A stretch of DNA of 46,708 nucleotides from Phragmitibacter flavus (lineage in GTDB: Bacteria > Verrucomicrobiota > Verrucomicrobiia > Verrucomicrobiales > Verrucomicrobiaceae), in the NCBI RefSeq assembly GCF_005780165.1, contig NZ_VAUV01000029.1, forward strand, positions 1 through 46,708, in the 5' to 3' direction. Under the pieces are notes generated by a model, which saw only the letters and a program-made list of their open reading frames with translations, made no database searches and was not told the origin of the DNA. A program made the translations under genes and the position numbers. Each line of letters opens with the position of its first letter. The first letter of the stretch is position 1. Shown in pieces: positions 1 to 8,200 of this stretch.

Positions 1-127
1 CCAAGAACCAAGAACCAAGAACCAAGAACCAAGAACCAAGAACCAAGAACCAAGAACCAAGAACCAAGAACCAAGAACCAAGAACCAAGAACCAAGAACC
101 AAGAACCAAGAACCAAGAACCAAGAAC
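1..127. repeat. Tandem heptamer array (CCAAGAA)x18
   Basis: Eighteen perfect copies of the 7-bp unit CCAAGAA plus one extra base are visible, and the array begins at the window edge, so it may extend upstream. It ends three bases before the ATG at 131 and therefore forms the whole visible leader of the beta-helix gene. A change in copy number shifts spacing by 7 bp, which would move any promoter relative to the start codon without altering the protein. The units carry purine-rich AAGAA but no real Shine-Dalgarno sequence. There are no spacers, so this is not a CRISPR array. Confidence 0.97.
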
Positions 128-130
128 TCC

Positions 131-1213
131 ATGAACCCCCTCCTCCGCTTCATAATCCTCCTCCTGCTCCCCCTCCCCCTACCCGCCACCGCCGCCCAAA
201 TCACCGTCCACAACCCCACCGAACTGCGCACCGCACTCACCACCCTCAAACCCGGCACCCACCTCAAAATCGCCCCCGGCGAATACCCCGGCGGCCATCA
301 TCTCAAAAACCTCCAAAACCTCACCATCGAAGCCCTCGATCCCCAAAACCCACCCCTCTTCAAGGACGGCAACACCGCCTGGCAATTCTCCCGCTGCGAA
401 AACCTCACCCTTCGCCACCTGCACATCTCCGGACAAAAACTCAACGGCATCAATCTCGACGACGGCGGCCATCTCGACAAACCCGTCTCCGGCATCACCC
501 TCGAACACCTTAAAATCAGCAACATCGGCCCACAAGGCAACCGCGACGCCATCAAATGCTCCGGCCTAACCAAACTCACCATCCGCCACTGCCACTTCAA
601 CGGATGGGGCGGCTCCGCCATCGACTTCGTCGGCTGCCATGACTCGCTCATCACCCACTGCCACTTTGAAGGCAAAGACGGCTACAGCGCCCACACCGGC
701 ATCCAGCTCAAAGGCGGCACCTCCGACATCACCATCGAACACAACCAATTCATCAACGGCGGCCAGCGCCCCATCAACGCCGGCGGCTCCACTGGCCTCG
801 CCTACTTCCGGCCCCAAGGTGCCAAATACGAAGCCAAAAGCCTCATCATCCGCCACAACACCATCCAGGGCAGCCCCTGCGCCATCGCCTTCGTCGGTGT
901 CGACGGTGCCCAATTCCACCACAACACCATCCTCTTCCCCACCCAGTGGCTGTTCCGCATCCTCCAGGAAACCACCGAACCCAACTTTGCCCCCTGCCGC
1001 AACGTCATCATCAAAAACAACCACTTCGTCTACCACCGCGCCAGCCTCCGCAGCGATATCAACATCGGCAGCGGCACCCAACCCGAAACCTTCCAGTTCG
1101 ATGGCAACACCTGGATCGCCGAAGACCAGCCCCAAGCTTCTCAACCCAAACTTCCCACCCAAGAAAAAAACGCCACCTACGGGATCGACCCACGAAAAAC
1201 CCCACGAAAGTAA
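131..1213 (+). CDS. Secreted right-handed parallel beta-helix protein
   Basis: This 360-residue protein starts with a signal peptide (hydrophobic FIILLLLPLPLPATAA, cleavage near residue 21). From about residue 45 to 310 it shows short imperfect repeats such as LTIRHCHFNG, ITIEHNQFIN, LIIRHNTIQG and VIIKNNHFVY, which are the rungs of a parallel beta-helix of the pectate-lyase-like / NosD type. Members of this fold are often polysaccharide lyases or hydrolases acting outside the cytoplasm. No diagnostic catalytic set can be assigned from sequence alone, so the substrate is unknown. The ATG follows the heptamer array almost directly. The CCCCACGAAAGT motif, also found upstream of other genes here, overlaps its 3' end. 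Confidence 0.88.
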   Translation: MNPLLRFIILLLLPLPLPATAAQITVHNPTELRTALTTLKPGTHLKIAPGEYPGGHHLKNLQNLTIEALDPQNPPLFKDGNTAWQFSRCENLTLRHLHISGQKLNGINLDDGGHLDKPVSGITLEHLKISNIGPQGNRDAIKCSGLTKLTIRHCHFNGWGGSAIDFVGCHDSLITHCHFEGKDGYSAHTGIQLKGGTSDITIEHNQFINGGQRPINAGGSTGLAYFRPQGAKYEAKSLIIRHNTIQGSPCAIAFVGVDGAQFHHNTILFPTQWLFRILQETTEPNFAPCRNVIIKNNHFVYHRASLRSDINIGSGTQPETFQFDGNTWIAEDQPQASQPKLPTQEKNATYGIDPRKTPRK

Positions 1214-1288
1214 CTCCCAAAATCCTTGTCAATCCCATCCACTTCTGTCCTGCTACTCACAACCCGCCACCCGCCCGCCGCACTCCCC

Positions 1289-2383
1289 ATGAAAAAAACA
1301 TCCTCATTCTTCGCCGTCACTCTCACCCTCCTCGTCGGCCTAGCTCCCCTCACCCAACCCCACGCCCACGCCTTCGAACTCGTCATCGGCACCCCAAAAA
1401 CCGAACCCGTCGTCACCCCCTTCTGCATCGACTTCGACGCCGCAGGCAACCTCTACGGCGTGGAGTTTGAAAACGGCCACCGCGTCTTCAAACTCGACCC
1501 CAGCGGCAACACCCTCACCTTCCTCGGCGGCCAAAAAGGCATCATCGCCCCCAAAGACGACAACGGCAAAGGCGACGGCGGACCCATCGCCGACGCGCTC
1601 TTCAGCGGCATGCACGACCTCGCCGTCACCAAGGCCGGCCAGGTCTACCTCGCCGACAGTTGGGTTGGCCGACTCCGTCACTACAACCCCACCACCGGCA
1701 TCGTCACCACCGCCGCCGGCACCGGCAAAAAAGGCAACAGCGGCGACAACGGTCCTGCCACCCAAGCCGACATCAACCAGCTCTTCGCCTGCGCCCTCAG
1801 CCCCGACGAAACCAAACTCTATCTCGTCGACATCAGCAGCCTCCGCGTCCGCTACCTCGACCTCACCACCAACATCATCCACGCCTTCGCCGGCACCGGC
1901 AAAAAAGGCCAGCCCCAGGATGGCACCAAAGCCGTCGACCAACCCCTCATGAACCCTCGCGCCGTCGCCGTCGATCCCAACAACGGCACCGTCTACATCG
2001 TCGACCGCGACAACCACTCCCTCCTCCGCGTCACCCCCGACGGCATCATCACCACCGTCGTCAACGCCTCCGGCAAAAAAGGCGCCAGCGGCGACAACGG
2101 ACCCGCCATCGACGCCACCCTCAACGGTCCCAAACACGCCATCGTCGACCACCAAGGCCGCGTCATCATTGCCGACGCCGAAAACCACACCATTCGCCGT
2201 TACGACCCCAAAACCGGCAACATCGAACTCCTCGCCGGCACCCCCAACCAAAAAGGCACCCTCCTTGAGAAAGACAAAGTCCAGCTCAACCGCCCCCACG
2301 GCCTCCGCCTCACCCGCGACGGCCAAACCCTCTACATCGTCGACAGCTACAACCACCGCATCCTTCGAACCGACTACAAATAG
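1289..2383 (+). CDS. Secreted NHL-repeat (six-bladed propeller) protein
   Basis: The protein is 364 residues from ATG 1289. An upstream in-frame TTG at 1226 would put 21 polar residues before the signal peptide, so 1289 is preferred. The start MKKTSSFFAVTLTLLVG with a cut near AHA is a clear signal peptide. The rest is a series of NHL blades: repeats of the type GTGKKGxSGDNGPA followed by PxAVAVDxxNGTVYIVDRDNHSLLRV, with a last blade RPHGLRLTRDGQTLYIVDSYNHRILR. NHL propellers act as binding scaffolds or, in some cases, lyases and oxidoreductases; no catalytic residues are evident. It lies 75 bp after the beta-helix gene on the same strand and could share its transcript. Confidence 0.88.
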   Translation: MKKTSSFFAVTLTLLVGLAPLTQPHAHAFELVIGTPKTEPVVTPFCIDFDAAGNLYGVEFENGHRVFKLDPSGNTLTFLGGQKGIIAPKDDNGKGDGGPIADALFSGMHDLAVTKAGQVYLADSWVGRLRHYNPTTGIVTTAAGTGKKGNSGDNGPATQADINQLFACALSPDETKLYLVDISSLRVRYLDLTTNIIHAFAGTGKKGQPQDGTKAVDQPLMNPRAVAVDPNNGTVYIVDRDNHSLLRVTPDGIITTVVNASGKKGASGDNGPAIDATLNGPKHAIVDHQGRVIIADAENHTIRRYDPKTGNIELLAGTPNQKGTLLEKDKVQLNRPHGLRLTRDGQTLYIVDSYNHRILRTDYK

Positions 2384-2404
2384 GAAACAAGATTCATCAA
2401 ACCA

Positions 2405-2479
2405 CAGATGGACACAGATAAACACAGATCAAAGCCATCGCCAAATCTGAGCTCATCTGTGTTCATCTGTGTCCATTTG
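2405..2479. repeat. 25-bp imperfect inverted repeat (CACAGATGGACACAGAT type)
   Basis: Arms at 2405-2429 and 2455-2479 are reverse complements with three mismatches, separated by 25 bp. The arms are built from ACACAGAT / ATCTGTGT words. It lies just after the NHL-repeat gene and looks like an interspersed intergenic palindrome rather than a classical terminator, because no T-run follows the stem. Confidence 0.8.
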
Positions 2480-2660
2480 CTTCGCTACGCTCACCCCTAC
2501 GGGGCAGCCTGCGGCTGGCTGTCTCACTACGCTCGGCGGTGGTCAAAAAAAATCACACCGCTTCCTGTCCATTTCTCTCGCTACGCTCACCCCTACAGTG
2601 CAGCCCAATACGCTCGGCCGGGGTTAAAAAAATTCGTGTCCATTCGTGTCCATTCGTGGT
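2468..2660. repeat. Tandem degenerate repeat upstream of the histidine kinase
   Basis: The 19-mer TCGCTACGCTCACCCCTAC occurs at 2482-2500 and 2579-2597, 97 bp apart. Each copy is preceded by a GTCCATTT-like word and followed by GCAGCC, TACGCTCGGC and a run of A, so two units of roughly 100 and 75 bp are present, the second with a deletion. They end in ATTCGTGTCC repeated twice and ATTCGTGG around 2632-2660. The block separates the NHL gene from the kinase and is open in the kinase frame. Confidence 0.75.
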
Positions 2661-4702
2661 TTTTCTTCCTCCTCCTCCTCTCTCCCCTCCAAGCCGCCGA
2701 GCCCCCCTTCGTCAAAGCCATCGACATCCGCTCGATGACCCCCACTGAAGCCGACCAAAACCGCGAGGTCCAGTTACGCGGCACCGTCATCTTCTCCGAT
2801 GCCAACAACGCCGTTTTTCTCCAGGACGAAACCGCCGGCACCCTCTTCTGGCTCGAAAAAAACCAGCCCGCCCCCGCCCCCGGCGACGTCGTCGAAGTTC
2901 GCGGCACCACCCGCTACGGCCTCTACGTCCCCGGCATCGAAGAAACCACCTACCGCATCCTCAATCGCGGCGAAATGCCCGCCCCCATCGAAGCCACTTA
3001 CGAAGACCTCCTCTCCGGCCGCTACCACTACCAATGGGTCAGCATTCAAGGGATCGTCCGCTCCATCCACACCGCCGTCACGACCGACATCAACCCCACC
3101 ACGCTTCCCTCCAACGCCACCGCCAACGCCGCCAAACAACGCACCACCATGCGCGTCGCCATGGGCTCCCGCATTGTCGAAATCCGCCTCAACGACCCCC
3201 CTCCCAATTCCGACGAACTCATCGACAGCACCGTGCACATCACCGGCCTCGCCTCCGGTGCCATCAACGACCGCCGCCAGCTTCTCCAACCCTACCTTTG
3301 GCCCCACGACAGCAACGCCATCAAAATTCTCGAACCCGCACCCGATCCCACCCAGCTCCCCACCCTTCCTGCCACCGACCTCCTCACTTTCCGCCCCACC
3401 GGTCGCAGCACCGGCCACCGCGTCCGCATGTCCGGCACCATCCTCGCCGCCTTTCCCGACGGACGCCTCTTCCTCCGCGACGACACCGCCTCCTTCGCCG
3501 TCAACCTCGCCACCACTACCACCACCGACCCTCTCCATCCCGGCGAAAACATCGAAATCCTCGGCTTCCCCGAAATGGAACGCTTCAGCGCCGCCCTCGC
3601 CGACGCCCAACTCATCACCCGCACCCCCGGTCCCCCACCCCAGCCCATTCCCACCACCATCCGCGAACTCATGCGCGGCACCTACGACAACGACCTCATC
3701 ACCCTCACCGCCGAAGTCACCGAAACTTATCAAAGCGAAAACGGCCCCATCCTCATTCTTCACACCAACGAACGCTCCCTGCGCGCCCAGCTTCCCCCCA
3801 ACCACCCCATTCCCGCGCCACACAGCCGCATCCAGATCACCGGCATCTGCCTCGTCGAAAGCAGCAAACCCATCGCCTATCAGTCCCAACCCCAAACCCT
3901 CAGCCTCCACCCCCGCAACGCCGCCGACATCCTCATCCTCCAAACCCCCTCGGGGTGGCCCCAACCCCGCCTCACCATCGCCCTGATCGCCTTTGCCATT
4001 GCCACCCTCCTCGCCGCCCTGTGGATCCTCCTCCTGCGTCGTCAGGTCGAAAACCAAACCGCCGCCCTGCGCGACCGCATCGAGCACCAGGCCATGCTTG
4101 AAGAACGCCACCGCATCGCCCGCGAATTCCACGACACCCTCGAACAAGACCTCACCGGCCTCTCCCTCCAGCTCGGCGCCGCCGCCAGCGTCCCCACCGA
4201 CCGCACCCCCACCCTCCTAGCGACGGCCCGCCACCTCGTCACCCGCATCCAGACCGAAACCCGCAACCTCCTCACCGACCTCCGCACTCCGCCGGACCAA
4301 GCCCTCCCTCTCGCCACCATCCTCCAAAACCTCGCCGAATCCCGCACCACCGAAAACGGCCCCACCATCGAAGTCCACACCGACGAAAACCTCCCCACCC
4401 TTCCTCCCCGCACCCTCCATCACCTGCGCATGATCGCCCAGGAATCATTGGCAAACGCCCTGCGCCACGCCAACGCCACCCTCATTCAAATCCACCTCAC
4501 CAATCAGTCCGAGCCCGACCACCTCCTCCTCACCATCCGCGACAACGGAAAAGGTTTCGACCCCTCAGAAACCTGGGAAAAACCCGGCCACTACGGCTGC
4601 ATGGGCATCCGCGAACGCGCCCGCAAACTCAACGCCACCGTCGAATGGCACAGCCAGCCCACCAAAGGCACCACCCTCGAACTCAAACTCCCTCGCAGCT
4701 AA
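2636..4702 (+). CDS. Sensor histidine kinase (NarX/DesK-type, HisKA_3) with extracytoplasmic OB-fold-like repeats
   Basis: From GTG 2636 the product is 688 residues: a signal peptide (SWFFFLLLLSPLQAA), about 420 exported residues with three OB-fold-like segments (for example QLRGTVIFSD...AVFLQDETAGTLFW and VRMSGTILAAFPDGRLFLRDDTASF), a membrane helix near 446-467, then a cytoplasmic kinase. HisKA_3 is clear at REFHDTLEQDLTG with phospho-acceptor His499. HATPase_c follows with N box QESLANALRHAN, G1 DNGKGFD (Asp636) and G2 GCMGIRERA. The response regulator starts 39 bp downstream, so they form a two-component pair. The ligand is unknown. The frame is open back to ATG 2408 through repeats, giving up to 764 residues; that extension lacks protein-like character, so I place the start at the GTG. 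The end is certain, the start is not. Confidence 0.9.
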   Translation: MSIRVHSWFFFLLLLSPLQAAEPPFVKAIDIRSMTPTEADQNREVQLRGTVIFSDANNAVFLQDETAGTLFWLEKNQPAPAPGDVVEVRGTTRYGLYVPGIEETTYRILNRGEMPAPIEATYEDLLSGRYHYQWVSIQGIVRSIHTAVTTDINPTTLPSNATANAAKQRTTMRVAMGSRIVEIRLNDPPPNSDELIDSTVHITGLASGAINDRRQLLQPYLWPHDSNAIKILEPAPDPTQLPTLPATDLLTFRPTGRSTGHRVRMSGTILAAFPDGRLFLRDDTASFAVNLATTTTTDPLHPGENIEILGFPEMERFSAALADAQLITRTPGPPPQPIPTTIRELMRGTYDNDLITLTAEVTETYQSENGPILILHTNERSLRAQLPPNHPIPAPHSRIQITGICLVESSKPIAYQSQPQTLSLHPRNAADILILQTPSGWPQPRLTIALIAFAIATLLAALWILLLRRQVENQTAALRDRIEHQAMLEERHRIAREFHDTLEQDLTGLSLQLGAAASVPTDRTPTLLATARHLVTRIQTETRNLLTDLRTPPDQALPLATILQNLAESRTTENGPTIEVHTDENLPTLPPRTLHHLRMIAQESLANALRHANATLIQIHLTNQSEPDHLLLTIRDNGKGFDPSETWEKPGHYGCMGIRERARKLNATVEWHSQPTKGTTLELKLPRS

Positions 4703-4712
4703 AAAATCTTAG

Positions 4713-4740
4713 CCTTTATCCCTTATCCTTTATCCTTTCT
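4713..4740. repeat. Heptamer array (CCTTTAT)x4, degenerate
   Basis: Four 7-bp units (CCTTTAT, CCCTTAT, CCTTTAT, CCTTTCT) fill the kinase-regulator gap and end one base before the ATG at 4742. The same array, again preceded by TTAG, recurs at 9774-9801. The leader has no Shine-Dalgarno-like sequence. Confidence 0.85.
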
Positions 4741-4741
4741 T

Positions 4742-5359
4742 ATGATCTCCATCATGCTCGTCGACGACCACTTCGTCGTTCGCAACGGCCTCGCCACCTC
4801 CCTCGAAATCGAGCCCGACCTCAAAGTCATCGCCACCAGCGATACCGGCGAAAACGCCGCCACCCTCTACCAGCAGCACCGCCCCACCGTTGTCCTCATG
4901 GACATGCAACTCCCCGGCATCAACGGCGCCGAAGCCACCGCCCTCATCCGCGATCTCGATCCCGACGCCCGCATCCTCATCTTCTCCACCTTCGCCCGCG
5001 ACGAAGAAATCGTCGCCGCCCTCGACTCCGGTGCCTCCGGCTACCTGCAAAAAACCGCCACCCGCGAAGAACTCATCACCGCCCTGCGCCTCGTCGCCAG
5101 CGGCAATCGCTACCTCCCCTCCGACCTCGCCCAGCGCCTCACCCATCTACAAACCGGACCCACCATCACCCCCCGCGAACGCGAAATCATCGCCCTCGTC
5201 GCCCAAGGCTCCGCCAACAAAGAAATCGGAGCCCAACTCGGCATCTCTGAAGACACCGTCAAACAACACGTCAGCCGCATCCTCCAAAAACTCGGTGTCA
5301 AAGACCGCGCCCAAGCCACCGCCGAAGCCATCCGCCGCGGCATCGTCAAACTCGACTAA
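4742..5359 (+). CDS. NarL/FixJ-family response regulator (REC + LuxR HTH)
   Basis: This 205-residue regulator has an N-terminal receiver with the acidic pair at VDDH, phospho-acceptor Asp54 in VLMDMQLPG, a conserved Ser/Thr region at IFSTFAR and Lys in YLQKTA. A LuxR-type helix-turn-helix follows from about residue 140: TPREREIIALVAQGSANKEI, then GISEDTVKQHVSRILQKLGV. Length and order are those of NarL-type regulators. It lies 39 bp after the cognate histidine kinase and 85 bp before a secreted glycoside hydrolase, which is a plausible but unproven target. The kinase presumably phosphorylates Asp54 to promote DNA binding. Confidence 0.96.
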   Translation: MISIMLVDDHFVVRNGLATSLEIEPDLKVIATSDTGENAATLYQQHRPTVVLMDMQLPGINGAEATALIRDLDPDARILIFSTFARDEEIVAALDSGASGYLQKTATREELITALRLVASGNRYLPSDLAQRLTHLQTGPTITPREREIIALVAQGSANKEIGAQLGISEDTVKQHVSRILQKLGVKDRAQATAEAIRRGIVKLD

Positions 5360-5444
5360 TCATTCGTAGCAAGCAGCCGACGTGAGGAGGCTCTAACCAT
5401 CCGCCCCACGCCCCACAAAAACCCACACCTCCGCACCCACCAAA

Positions 5445-8060
5445 ATGCGCCTCCTCACTCTCTTCCTCATTTTCGCGGCCACCTCCTCCCTCCCCGCCCA
5501 ATCCCCATCCCCATCCCCCTCCCTCACCGACCAAGGTTGGTTCCCCTTCACCATCTCCGCCTTCGACGACAAAACCCCCGCCGACCTCGACCTCTCCCAC
5601 CTCAACCACACCCCTGCCGGCAAACACGGCTTCATCAAACCCAACGGCGAAACCCTCACCGACAACACCGGCAAACCCTGGCGCTATTTCGGCACCAACC
5701 TCACCGCCGACGCCTGCTTCCCCTCCAACGAAGAAGCCACCCAATTCGCCGCCCACCTCGCCAAAATCGGCATCAACCTCGTCCGCTTTCACTTCATGGA
5801 CGAAAACTGGAGCGGCACCCAACTCATCCATCAAGACAACCAACCCGGCCTCCAACCCGAACCCCTCGCCCGACTCGACTTCTTCTTCGCCGAACTCAAA
5901 AAACGCGGCATCTACTCCAACTTCAACCTCCACGTCGGACGCCAATACCCCGACCAGCCTCCAGGTGCCCCCGACAAATCCAAAGGCATCGACAACATCT
6001 ACCCACCCTACGTCGAAGCCCTCAAACAATACGCCCGCGACCTTCTCACCCACGTCAACCCCCACACCGGCCTCGCCTATCAAGACGACCCCGCCATCGC
6101 CATCGTCGAGGTGAACAACGAAAACACCCTCATGATGAACACCTGGTGGCCCGCCAAAATCACCGGCCCCATCCACGACAACATCGCCCAACAATGGACC
6201 GACTGGCTCCACAAAGCCCACAAAAACGACCTCAGCCTGCTCCGCGAAAAATGGGGCGTCCAACCCGCCACCCCCGCCCCCAACCTCGTCGAAAACGGCA
6301 CCTTCCAACACAACGCCAGCGGCTGGTATCTCGACCAGCAAGGCGGCGCCGTCTCCACCCTCAGCCCCTCCTCCGAAGCCGACGCCATCCGCCTCACCGT
6401 CACCAAACCCGGCAGCGAAGAGTGGCACAACCAGCTCATCCGCAGCGTCCCCATCCAATCCGGCAAAACGTACCGCCTCACCTTTCGCGCCCGCTCCGAC
6501 ATCCCCAAAAAAATCTACACCAACACCCAGCAATCCGCCGCCCCCTTCGCCATGACCGGACTCTGGAAAGAACTCGCCCTCACTCCCGACTGGCAAACCT
6601 TCGAACTCCTCTTCACCGCCAAAGACGTCATCCCCGACAAAACCAACCTCATCTTCGGCCCCAACGGCCACACCGGCTGGATCGAACTCTCCGACATCCA
6701 CCTCGCCGAACACAACGACGCCTACCTCCCCCCCACCACCACCTTCGAAACCGGCATCCCCCTCCCCACCGAAAACGCCAACGAACACGTCCGCTACGAC
6801 TACTACCAGTTCCTCGCCGAAACCGAACTCAACTACGCCAAGGAAATGCACCGCTTCCTCAAGGAAGATCTCAATATCAAATGCCTCGTCACCCACTCCC
6901 ACATCTTCTTCGGTGCCCTTTTCGGAGTCAGACGCGAAGCCCTCGTTAGCGACGTCGTCCACGCCAACGCTTACTGGCATCACCCCAATTTCCCCAAAGG
7001 CGACTGGAGCGACAAAGACTGGGAAATCAATCAGGAAACCCTTTCCCAAGACCCCACCGGCGGCATCCTTTCCGAACTCGCCGTTCAACGCCCGGTAGGA
7101 AAACCCTTCGCCATCACCGAATGGGACATTCCCGCCCCCATCGACACCCTCGCCGAAGGACTCCCCCTCCTTGCCGCCTTCGCCAACTTCCAAGGCTGGA
7201 GCGGACTCACCCTCTACACCTTCGCCCACAGCCGCGAAGACCTCCAAGCCCAGCACTACCACAGCTTCTTCAACTACCAGGGCCACCCCGCCAAACGCGC
7301 CGGCATCCCTTTCGCTGCTTTGCTCTTTCGCAATGGATCAGTCGATTTTGGACATGGCCGCACCACAATTCAAATACCCACCACCGCTCTCATTCTCGAT
7401 ATTGTCAAACACAACGGCAGCATCTGGTCCAATTGGCGCCGCTTCTACGAGAGGATGGGGCTTGATGGTTCACTCGCCTTGAAATCTCCGACAGCACTTG
7501 CCTTTAGTGAAATTCCCTTCACATCGCCCGACCTGCTCCGCCGTTTCATCACCCCCTCTCCCCAATCGTATTCCACCACCCCCATCACCTGGGGCAACAA
7601 CGAGTCCAAAGTCGCCACCGTCATCAACGACCACGTCCTCTTCGCCACCGGCAACCTCCCTGGCAAAACCCACACCCTCGGCCCCATCCAGCTCAACGTC
7701 GCCCCAATGCCATCCGAGCCTGAACCCAATATTCCCCCCTTCGCCATCTTCGGCCTCATCCCCCTCGACGGCCAACCCATCGCCACCTCAAAAAAACTCC
7801 TCGGCCTCGCCCTCAGCCGCTCCGAAAACCAAAACATGCAATGGCGCACCGACCGCAAAACCGTCTCCAACCAATGGGGCTACGGCCCCTCCCTCGTCCT
7901 CGGTTACGAAGCCAAGGTCACGCTCCCCGGCAACGAATCCAACTGGACCATCCGCCCCCTCGACCCCACTGGCACCGCCCAAGCCCCCATCGCCCAAAAC
8001 ACCGACACCTGGCCCATCTCCCCCTCCCACAAAACCGTCTGGTGGCTCCTCGAACGCTAA
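5445..8060 (+). CDS. Secreted cellulase-like (clan GH-A) glycoside hydrolase with internal carbohydrate-binding module
   Basis: The 871-residue protein has a signal peptide (MRLLTLFLIFAATSSLPAQ), a short Ser-Pro linker, and a TIM-barrel hydrolase region starting with PWRYFGTNLTADACFP. The clan GH-A acid/base motif is VEVNNE with Glu226, and the likely nucleophile is Glu559 in AITEWD. Between them, about residues 283-430, sits a CBM4/9-like jelly roll (LVENGTFQHNASGWYL ... WIELSDIHLAEHNDAY) inserted into the barrel. A beta-rich C-terminal part (about 650-871) probably forms an accessory domain. The family resembles GH5-like cellulases of PVC bacteria, but the substrate is not determinable. A stretch around 7310-7560 is visibly less C-biased than the rest. 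It lies downstream of the two-component system. Confidence 0.87.
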   Translation: MRLLTLFLIFAATSSLPAQSPSPSPSLTDQGWFPFTISAFDDKTPADLDLSHLNHTPAGKHGFIKPNGETLTDNTGKPWRYFGTNLTADACFPSNEEATQFAAHLAKIGINLVRFHFMDENWSGTQLIHQDNQPGLQPEPLARLDFFFAELKKRGIYSNFNLHVGRQYPDQPPGAPDKSKGIDNIYPPYVEALKQYARDLLTHVNPHTGLAYQDDPAIAIVEVNNENTLMMNTWWPAKITGPIHDNIAQQWTDWLHKAHKNDLSLLREKWGVQPATPAPNLVENGTFQHNASGWYLDQQGGAVSTLSPSSEADAIRLTVTKPGSEEWHNQLIRSVPIQSGKTYRLTFRARSDIPKKIYTNTQQSAAPFAMTGLWKELALTPDWQTFELLFTAKDVIPDKTNLIFGPNGHTGWIELSDIHLAEHNDAYLPPTTTFETGIPLPTENANEHVRYDYYQFLAETELNYAKEMHRFLKEDLNIKCLVTHSHIFFGALFGVRREALVSDVVHANAYWHHPNFPKGDWSDKDWEINQETLSQDPTGGILSELAVQRPVGKPFAITEWDIPAPIDTLAEGLPLLAAFANFQGWSGLTLYTFAHSREDLQAQHYHSFFNYQGHPAKRAGIPFAALLFRNGSVDFGHGRTTIQIPTTALILDIVKHNGSIWSNWRRFYERMGLDGSLALKSPTALAFSEIPFTSPDLLRRFITPSPQSYSTTPITWGNNESKVATVINDHVLFATGNLPGKTHTLGPIQLNVAPMPSEPEPNIPPFAIFGLIPLDGQPIATSKKLLGLALSRSENQNMQWRTDRKTVSNQWGYGPSLVLGYEAKVTLPGNESNWTIRPLDPTGTAQAPIAQNTDTWPISPSHKTVWWLLER

Positions 8061-8064
8061 AAAA

Positions 8065-8123
8065 GTAGAAGGCTCGTCCCGAGCCTTTCAACTCCAAGCC
8101 AAGGCTCGGGACGAGCCTTCTAC
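8065..8123. repeat. Perfect 23-bp inverted repeat element
   Basis: Arms 8065-8087 and 8101-8123 are exact reverse complements (GTAGAAGGCTCGTCCCGAGC...), with a 13-nt spacer. The element starts four bases after the stop codon of the glycoside hydrolase. A degenerate copy lies at 41333-41390, also right behind a gene. As RNA it would form a very stable hairpin and could stop transcription or protect the 3' end, although no T-run follows. It is best viewed as a REP- or MITE-like interspersed palindrome. Confidence 0.95.
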
Positions 8124-8126
8124 CTT

Positions 8127-8141
8127 CCCCCCACGAAAGTG
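8127..8141. repeat. Shared 15-mer CCCCCCACGAAAGTG, copy 1
   Basis: An identical 15-mer occurs at 9805-9819, and a 12-base version lies at 1200-1211. This copy sits 59 bp before the start of a PEP-CTERM gene, directly behind the inverted repeat. It may be a promoter-proximal element or the edge of a repeat family. Function is unassigned. Confidence 0.4.
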
Positions 8142-8200
8142 CGCATCATTTTAGTCTGGGCGAACCCAGCGGTTTGTAGTTCAATGAACTTCATCACGCC

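Noticed and set aside
1-127. Possible CRISPR array at the window start
   Set aside because: The 7-bp units are contiguous with no spacers; it is a simple tandem repeat.
2408-2635. N-terminal 76-residue extension of the histidine kinase
   Set aside because: It is translated from intergenic repeats, has no protein-like character and would bury the signal peptide.
5346-7286. 646-codon open frame on the minus strand
   Set aside because: Antisense to the glycoside hydrolase with catalytic motifs on the plus strand; low-complexity product.
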